64,000 bases of DNA, from NCBI GenBank assembly GCA_030620095.1, contig JAUTXW010001344.1, positions 62,001 to 126,000 of the forward strand, in the 5' to 3' direction. The DNA is from Kuschelorhynchus macadamiae (lineage: Eukaryota > Arthropoda > Insecta > Coleoptera > Curculionidae). Below are positions 57,290 to 64,000 of the stretch, one piece after another; position 1 is the first letter of the stretch, and every line of letters begins with the position of its first letter. The position numbers and the translations under genes were made by a program. The notes beneath the pieces were generated by a model. The model was not told the DNA's origin. It did no database searches and saw only the letters and a list, made by a program, of their open reading frames with translations.

Positions 57290-57600
57290 AGCATTTTAAT
57301 GCTGGGAAGAAAGAAACATCAAAATCAGACATTGCGGAATGGTTTAATCAAACTAACACCGCATGAAATGGTTAGAGGCTAAAATTTTGCATACGGAGGA
57401 CCACTGGCTAAATCGAAAGTTAATAGAAGCAACTTTTATAAAAAGGAGTGAAGGTAACTTCAGTAAGCCTAGTGTCGATATTCCAAACCTATAGAAGACG
57501 CTTTTAGCTCAAACGGACCCCTTAAACTTCACCGTTCAGGTAACTAGGGGTCGGAGCCTTCATTCACTCAACACCGTGCATGACGTTAGTGTTTTGTTTA
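57290..57600 (+). pseudogene. GIY-YIG tail of a PLE-3-like element
   Basis: The plus strand reads AKILHTEDHWLNRKLIEATF and KRSEGNFSKPSVDIPNL (stop), then KTLLAQTDPLNFTVQVTRGR. This is the C-terminal half of the same kind of GIY-YIG domain as 56220-57020 but in opposite orientation. Upstream motifs are eroded. Confidence 0.5.
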
Positions 57601-59130
57601 TACTTTGAAACATTGTGAGATGACATTCAAGGCAAATTTGACAAAACGAGGTTACTGAACAGTCTACATGGCCTACCACCTTCGAACAAGAAGCCAAAGC
57701 ATTATTTCATCTCCCCCATGACGTTTTTTCCATTTGTGATCGTGAAAAAATCATTCTCTTAGTTTTTATATAAATTAACGTTTTAGCGTCCCAACATGCC
57801 AAAATACGTTTTCTCAATTCCGTCTCTGCATCTATCTATCCGCCTGCTAGTTTCCGACATAGCTTAAAAACTACTTACCCGATTGGTTTTAAATTATAGT
57901 CAAAAATTAAGGGTCATATGGGAATGATCTGTTTATATTTTGGTAAAATTCCAATATTCGGGAATAAGATAGCGTCCTAGTGAAACGTTAAAAAAATTAT
58001 TACTAAAAAAACTAATTATCCAATTTACTTCAAGCTGTCCACAAAAAACAAGTGTTAGATAGGAACGAACTAGTAATATTTTGGTATGAATTCAAGATAG
58101 CAAAACAACATGACGGCCTAATAAATTATTTAAAAAATGCAAAAGTACTTATAAGATTGATTTTGAATTTTGTGCAAACATTAACCCCCGTATTCATTAA
58201 AAAGGTTTAAGTGTTAATCCAGATCTAGTTGCCATGGTATTTAAAACTCTTAGTTCGCCAGTTATGTTTCGCTTATGTCACTCTTATTTTGTAATTGTGA
58301 CAATCAGAAAATTTATTTTTTCAATTGTTGAAAATGTCATCTTAAACCTATAACTGTCAAGTTAGACCTGGTCTAAATTTAAACCTTAGGTTATATAGTG
58401 TTAAATGGTAAAGCTGTGGTACGAATTTAGGAGAGCGGAACAAACAGAACTAATAAAAGCCAAAATTTATTATGGGAGAAGGTCTGGGTAAAAGAAATTT
58501 ACCGATTTTTTCGCCTGCTTTTAATGTACTTTTTGATTTTGTTATAATCTAACCCATACTTACGGCTCCACACATCGGATATTTTTTGTATATGTCAAGT
58601 AATAAGCGACATTTCTCTCTGTTTCAATGCAGATGCATTGGAATTTAACTTAAAACAAACAGCTTTGCAGTGAACTACATAATTTTAAGCCCCCGAAAGC
58701 CTCGAACTCCAGGAACTTTCAGTAATCCTGTCCAAACTAAATGTTCGGCAAAAAATTATTTCTTTTCAGCAGTTTCGATCTACTGACACACACACACATA
58801 GGGCAAAAGTTTGGCGAGTTCCGTTCGGCTTGGAGACACGTTCACATTAGACGATTTCGAATCGACACAATCTATTTGTTGTGGCTAATTGTCAGATGAA
58901 CGCATCTTAAGATCTTGCTACACCCCTAGAAAACATGTTGAAAATTTTATCAGCAAAGAACTCGCGATTCTTATTGAAAATGAATCCATGTGTATTGGGA
59001 TCAATTTAAAAAAAAAACACATTCTATTAAAATACCTTTCTTGAAAAACATAACGAAATACATCAAATGTCTATGGAAAACGTTAAGTAGGAGCACAGAG
59101 AAATTTTGAATTGTTATTCTACTTTGCTTT
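57601..59130. other. No gene recognised; probable unclassified repeats
   Basis: 57780-58160 has a composition (CTCTGCATCTATCTATCCGC, TAGCTTAAAAACTACTT) typical of non-coding insect repeats, but no boundaries can be set. Confidence 0.35.
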
Positions 59131-59138
59131 TAGTGATG

Positions 59139-59280
59139 CCGTCGAGACGAGACGATAATAGGGCTTTTCTCGTCTCGTCTCGAAGACACGAGATAAAATT
59201 CGTCTCTTGTCTCGCTCGAGAGGGGCCTTCTCTCGTTCGAGAGGACGTCTCTCTCGTCTCGTCTCAATTCTCTCGATTTA
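59139..59280. repeat. Left subterminal CTCGTCTCG-rich region of hAT-5
   Basis: More than a dozen copies of GTCTC/GAGAC with CTCGAGAGG variants. Repeated subterminal motifs in hAT elements are usually transposase-binding sites, which is the likely role here. Confidence 0.75.
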
Positions 59281-59399
59281 TCGACAAAATATTTACGTTA
59301 AATCACAGGCCCTGTTGCTAACTGAATTTCCGGCGTTCTTGACGTATCTATTATGTAAAAACCGGTTTTGATATTTTGAGAGAAAATTAAACGCAAGAT

Positions 59400-60518
59400 G
59401 CCCTTAAAATTTTAAAATTAACTCCAGACCTTGAAGAAGAAAGCGACAGTAGTGAAGACGAAACCGATAAAAGTGACAACATAAATGCGGAGCGTCCACT
59501 AGTAGCAAGACTTAGGCAATTGTTTAAAACGATTAAAAATTCTGAACAATTGCAAAATATTTTAAGGAGCTTTTGTTCTTCAGCAGGAGTAAAGTATACT
59601 TCAATAAAGATCGAAGTTTCAACAAGGTGGAACTCTACTTGTGAAATGATAAGAACTGCATTGCAGCTAAAATGCTCTTGTTACTCTATGTCATGCCTAT
59701 ACAATTTTAAATAAATATAGTATTAGGGATGATGAATTGAAAATTTTGGGAATCTTATAAAAATTTCTCAAATACTTTAAATCTGTACGTACACTACTAT
59801 GTGGAGAGACTTATGCAACGTTGCCATTAGTTATTTTAAGTTTTAATATACTGATCGATAAGCTCGAAACATCTTTAGCCGAGATTGACCAGAAGCCAGA
59901 TAGAACGTCTATTGAAGAATCAATAATTAATGCTTTCCAGGCTGCAAAAGAAAAAATGTTAAAATATTATAAAAAACAAACTGGATCTACTGTGCTGTCT
60001 TCTTTTTAGACCCACGACACAAAAAACAGGGCCTTACGCAAACCAATTGGGGAAAAGAATTGCTTGAGAAAGGCTCTGAGAAGAAGTTTGAAGAAATTTT
60101 AAAAAGATACGTACCCGCTAAATCGCGGCAATCACCGCAAACAACTGATATTGAAACAATTGAATTATCATCAAGTGACGAGTTAAATGTATCATACTTG
60201 TCTGATTGTCCAAGTTCTAACGTAGATACACAGAAATTAGAGATTAACAGATATTTTGAATCTCCTAGAACAGACAAAAATACAAAAATCATTAAATGGT
60301 GGTTTGAACATCAGGAAATATACCCAAACCTAGCTAAAACGGCAAGGGATTTGTTAGTTATACCAGCAACTAGTGTGCCCGCAGAAAGACTTTTCTCCAA
60401 GGCCGGTCTCATAATTAGAAAGTATAGAAACATGCTTACTGCGGAATCGGCAAGGAGCCTGTTGTGCTTAAATTCATGGTATACATCTTCCATTAGTACG
60501 TTACTGACACAACAATAA
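59400..60518 (+). pseudogene. hAT-5 transposase C-terminal half
   Basis: It opens with LKLTPDLEEESDSSEDETDK, an acidic linker, then EVSTRWNSTCEMIRTALQL, the conserved STRWNST motif between the catalytic residues. After the stop at 59712 come CGETYATLPLVILSFNILID, a shifted LDPRHK-type motif near 60009, and from 60060 an open 152-codon end. This includes IIKWWFEHQEIYPNLAKTAR, PATSVPAERLFSKAGLIIRK and NMLTAESARSLLCLNSW, i.e. the hAT dimerisation domain, ending at 60518. The BED finger and the first two Asp are deleted. It could at most act as a DNA-free dimerisation fragment. Confidence 0.8.
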
Positions 60519-62937
60519 ATTATACTTCAATTAATTAATTAATCCAATTAATTTTAGACTTTAAGTTTATATATATTATAATATTTATTTTTTTATATAT
60601 TTTATTATCATTTTTTAGTTTCGTTATTAGTTTCAAGTAAAATGTTGTAACGTTTTAGTCTAACCGTTGTATGAACGGGAGCTTATCCGGTTCATACAAC
60701 GGTCTAACATAGAAATTCTATAATGTGCCCAAGGATGAAATCGAAACAGAATGCAAATTAATTTTTAGCGTATCAAAGTTTTTGAAAAATCCAGTTGCCT
60801 TACAGTAAGTATAAATCATCATTATATACGATTTTCAAAAACGTTATTTAAAAACTTGTTTTGAATTAACAAACGTGCTCACATGCCAAGTTTTAAATTA
60901 ATTCAATTGTTTTGAATTTTTTTTTTTAATTCTTTCTTCCATATTTCAAATTTTTTATGTATAAATAAGCTTTTTTATAGAAAACTAAACATTAAAGTTT
61001 ACCAAAAATTATTATTTGTTCGTAGTATTGTTTGTGTAGTATTCGAAAAAGTCAAAATAATCCCATTAATTTAAACTTTGAAATGAGGGTTTTTTTATTA
61101 ATTCTAGACAACTTTTTCATATATAGTATTTTGATATCTTTTACAAAAAAACTCACTTTATATACACTTCAGGAAATGGGTTAATATACTTGTCAAGTCA
61201 TTTAAAAATATTTTCATATGCCAGAAATTACTTTGCATAGAATCGGCATTGTTCTGGAAATACTAAAATTTTAACTCAGAAATTTTAGTTCGATTACATC
61301 GCTTTTTTATTTATTCACAGACACAGTGTATATCTGGAGAAAAACCTTATTTTTGATCAGATGAACAAGTGATATTTCATTTTTATATTTTTGTTAATTT
61401 GTTTGTAATAGATATAAATTTAAACAAGTATTTTTGTTTTTTTTTATTTCGTTTGTTATAGGCTATTACCTGCTTATATTTATACCTTTATATTTGTCTT
61501 TATTATTGTATATGAAGTTTGTGAGGTTAAATTAACAATATTGATTCTGTCAAACTATCTTTTTGACACGCGAATCAAAAAAATAACTACGCTAAATCAA
61601 AATGTTGCCTAGATTTTTAAATTAAGCCTAGGTATGTTATTCTTATCTTATTTATAACTAAAGATACGAGGTTTGTTAAATTACATTATGTTGCATTTTT
61701 CCGGCGTTTAATATTGAAAAAAATACAATTTTTCCTTACGAAACTTTGTAACTCTTAAGGATGGTAGAAATGTATCTAATTTTTTTACCGAAATATGATG
61801 CAGGGTGTGCTACAAAAACGCATGTTTAAAACTTATATATTTTTAAAGGGAATACTCTATGTATATTGTTGCATATTTGGATTCATTTTGAAAAAATAAG
61901 AACTTTTGGTGTTTAGAATTTACATTTTTACCTGTTTTCAAGATAATGGCAGCTAAGAAATGAAAAATTGATTTTTAAAGGCTGTCAAATCTCGTCGGAT
62001 CAAATTAGAATAAAATAGTTTGAAGTTTCGTATCTTAGTTTTTGAAAATGTATCTCAAATTTATTGCGAAAATGCTGATTTTTGCTGGCATTGTCAAAAA
62101 TTGACATTCTCCGTTTGGTTCAACATTAGTGTCGTTAAATAGAGTTTTAAAACCTAAGATTGCAAAGTGCGAATCGTTTGAGATTTGACAGTCCTTCATA
62201 ACGCAAATTTTAATTTTTCAACTGTCAATATCTCAAAAGCAGTTAAAGATATTAGAAAAATCTAAATAAGCAGGAATCGTGGTTTTCTGGGTAGAATTTA
62301 AATGTGCAATAAAGAAGATGCTGCATTAAAAATATAATTTTGATTCAGGGCGTTTTTGCGGAAGATTCTGTATCATATTTCTATTACAGTTAAATACATT
62401 CAGTCGATCCTCTACAATTCAGTGAAAAAATCGGCTATCTTTAAAAGTATTAAAGTTAAGGGGGGGCAGATTATAATCATATAACCCTGTACGCCACGTT
62501 ATCTAAATATTTCAAAGATAGATTTGCAATCTGCTTTAAAAAGAAATCTTTGTATATTTTACAATAATTGTGTAGGACGTTTGACAATGTTCTCATAGAT
62601 CTAATTGGGACATTTTTTAAATTAATTTAAAACTGTCTCATAACGCCAACTGTTATACAAGGAATGTATCCTCTCAGGTGTAGAAGAAGCGCTGATGATT
62701 AATGCCTATCTAAAATCATTGTCAAATGTTCACCAGAAAATGTGCTACTGGTTTGGTAATTTAACCGGCCTCATATTTTCAAAAATTATAAACAAATTAG
62801 CAATGATAATGCAAAGTTAATTGCAATCAGCCTGTATAGTGTATGATGTTACTGTTTTTTAAACAAGGCAAGTTTCGATATTCTCTATATTTAATTTACT
62901 GGATGGGTAGTCATTTTAATTAAGGGTTTATTTTATG
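60519..62937. other. Non-coding interior of hAT-5
   Basis: No recognisable protein. A hairpin lies at 60663-60703. The stretch 61800-62490 begins near GCAGGGTGTGCTACAAAAAC and ends near ATAACCCTGTAC and may be a worn mariner-type MITE. The match is too weak to call. Confidence 0.45.
60663..60703. repeat. 14-bp perfect hairpin downstream of the hAT-5 transposase
   Basis: ACCGTTGTATGAAC (60663-60676) and GTTCATACAACGGT (60690-60703) with a 13-nt loop, flanked on both sides by TCTAA. It lies 145 bp past the stop codon. Confidence 0.75.
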
Positions 62938-63045
62938 TCGATATGTCGAGAGAGCTCGAGAGAAAACGATAATTTTTTAATTTCTTCTCTCGTCTCGACG
63001 GGACGAGACAAGACGAGACGAGAGTCGATAATTTCTCGACTAGAC
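62938..63045. repeat. Right subterminal CTCGTCTCG-rich region of hAT-5
   Basis: TCGAGAGAGCTCGAGAG followed by CTCGTCTCGACGGGACGAGA-type repeats, the counterpart of 59139-59280 but with different internal order. Confidence 0.75.
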
Positions 63046-63119
63046 GGCATCACTATTTTCTTTGGTCATTTCTCTGTTACTTCGTATTCAAATTGGCGCT
63101 TTATTCATAATACTATGTT

Positions 63120-64000
63120 AAGAATTCATGGTTCTTAGGATTAGACTGTGTCAAATTGGAATTATTGTCCGAGGTTTCGGTAAAAAGGTAACTCAACTAT
63201 TGGACAACAACATCTATAAGGTTATGTAGGCAAACCCTACAAGTAGAATTAAAAAACGCCTCGCCAATATGATTAATTCGCCGACATATAAACTAGGTAA
63301 ATATCTTTCAAATTTTCCTAATCCATTTACTGGAAAAACCGATTCTTTTATAAAAAATTTTGCACATTTGGTGGAAAAACGTCAATATATAATAATTATA
63401 CATAAATGTTCCGATTAACGACTAAATTTCCATTATATCAGACATATTGGATCATGGTAATCTTGATAGGAACTTAATTTCTGACAAGATCCTCTAATAT
63501 TGGAAACATCGAAACTAACTGAAGCTCTTAGAGGGAATAGCTATTGCACTGAAGATATTAGGCCTTCAACTAAAATATATAATATTCCAACTCCGCTAAA
63601 GGAGAATTAAGGGGAGCCACCATTAGGTAGTATGGTTCTTTCCTACATACTACAGACAAAATAGAACGAATACTTTGTCAATACACATAAGAAGATTAGC
63701 GAACGTTTGCGTTCCCCGAAAGATATTGTACCTTTTCAAACAGAAAATTCCTTGCTCCTGTGGAGAAATGTATGTAGGAGAAACAGGACGCTCAATATGA
63801 ACTAGACTCAAGGACATGAATGATGTATTAAAAAGAAATCAAAGTTGAAAATGCTGTTCTAGCATTGGTTCCAGATTTTATAAACGAAAAATTAGAGAAT
63901 CAACTGACATTTTTAAACATACAAAAAATTTCAATAGAGATACGGGATACGGTCTACATCACACGTAGAAACCAATCTTAACACAGGGTCACGGTTCGAC
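63120..64000 (+). mobile_element. PLE-4: decayed Penelope-like element, runs off the window
   Basis: The left edge has an inverted end (TTCTTAGGATTAGACTGTGT at about 63132). The plus strand then shows RIKKRLANMINSPTYKLGKY, NPFTGKTDSFIKNFAHLVEK (63255-63380), heavy decay, and from 63620 the 3' part: FQTENSLLLWRNVCRRNRTL-type frames of the GIY-YIG core (ACAGGACGCTCAATATGAAC) and the tail GGTCTACATCACACGTAGAA. Same family as PLE-1 and PLE-2. No intact frame. Confidence 0.7.

Larger units (their letters stand above)
59131..63055 (+). mobile_element. hAT-5: hAT deletion derivative with CTCGTCTC-rich subterminal regions
   Basis: The TIRs are TAGTGATGCCGTCGAGACGA on the left and, in reverse complement, TAGTGATGCCGTCTAGTCGA. 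The flanking octamers TTTGCTTT (59123-59130) and TTTTCTTT (63056-63063) differ at one base. Both ends are packed with GAGAC/GTCTC pentamers (59139-59280 and about 62938-63045). It encodes only the C-terminal half of a transposase (59400-60518), followed by about 2.4 kb of non-coding AT-rich DNA. Confidence 0.85.

Noticed and set aside
59106..59321. 71-codon ORF and its counterpart at 62935
   Set aside because: They are translations of the GAGAC-rich subterminal arrays of hAT-5.
61800..62490. Possible mariner-type MITE inside hAT-5
   Set aside because: The two ends match the CAGGGTGT type only loosely and no TIR alignment could be made by eye.

Overview
The window looks like repeat-dense, AT-rich (by eye) nuclear DNA from an arthropod, most likely an insect and possibly a beetle. 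The inference rests on the mix of elements: mariner-type DD41D transposons with a DUF4817-like N-terminus, TTF-zinc-finger/DUF4371 hAT elements, Penelope-like elements (PLEs) with GIY-YIG domains, CR1- and jockey-like LINEs, and short introns of 54-61 nt. I found no convincing host gene, tRNA or rRNA. Almost every coding signal belongs to a broken mobile element, and none of the transposons looks autonomous.

Layout. 387-790: PLE endonuclease remnant. 1350-6852: long-TIR DD41D mariner Z, whose right arm is split by a Sola-like MITE (3556-4706) and a foldback-like element (4891-6361). 6880-11429: DD41D element A, with DD41D element B (8641-11036) nested in its right arm. 12979-13830: fragments of a tyrosine-recombinase-like protein and a piggyBac-like protein. 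14881-20947: a head-to-head pair of copies of one LINE around about 1 kb of (TA)n. 21895-23140: head-to-head PLE ends. 24857-31680: a LINE on the minus strand carrying hAT-1 (28502-31033, perfect 8-bp TSD) and a dispersed repeat. 33181-34737: truncated hAT-2. 36144-38336: GTF2IRD2-like hAT fragment joined to a 5'-inverted, RNase-H-bearing LINE. 40047-45858: DD41D element C, interrupted by a 3.4-kb LINE with a 914-codon ORF. 46690-52456: a second 5'-inverted LINE, split by an insert that has TAATACC arrays at its edges and hAT-3 inside. 52783-53730: two fragments of multicopy, poorly characterised proteins. 54535-57600: several PLE pieces. 59131-63055: a hAT deletion derivative with CTCGTCTC-rich ends. 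63120-64000: another decayed PLE.

The most unusual object is the DD41D group. Four copies (Z, A, B, C) have a TA target, TIRs of several hundred bp rather than the usual tens, 41 residues between the second and third catalytic Asp positions where I could count, and putative spliceosomal introns at two different positions. Two copies (B and C) share the same catalytic D-to-G change. The elements are not a cooperating system. The window is better read as a stratigraphic record of successive insertions whose order can be worked out from the nesting. All family assignments are by eye, without database searches.
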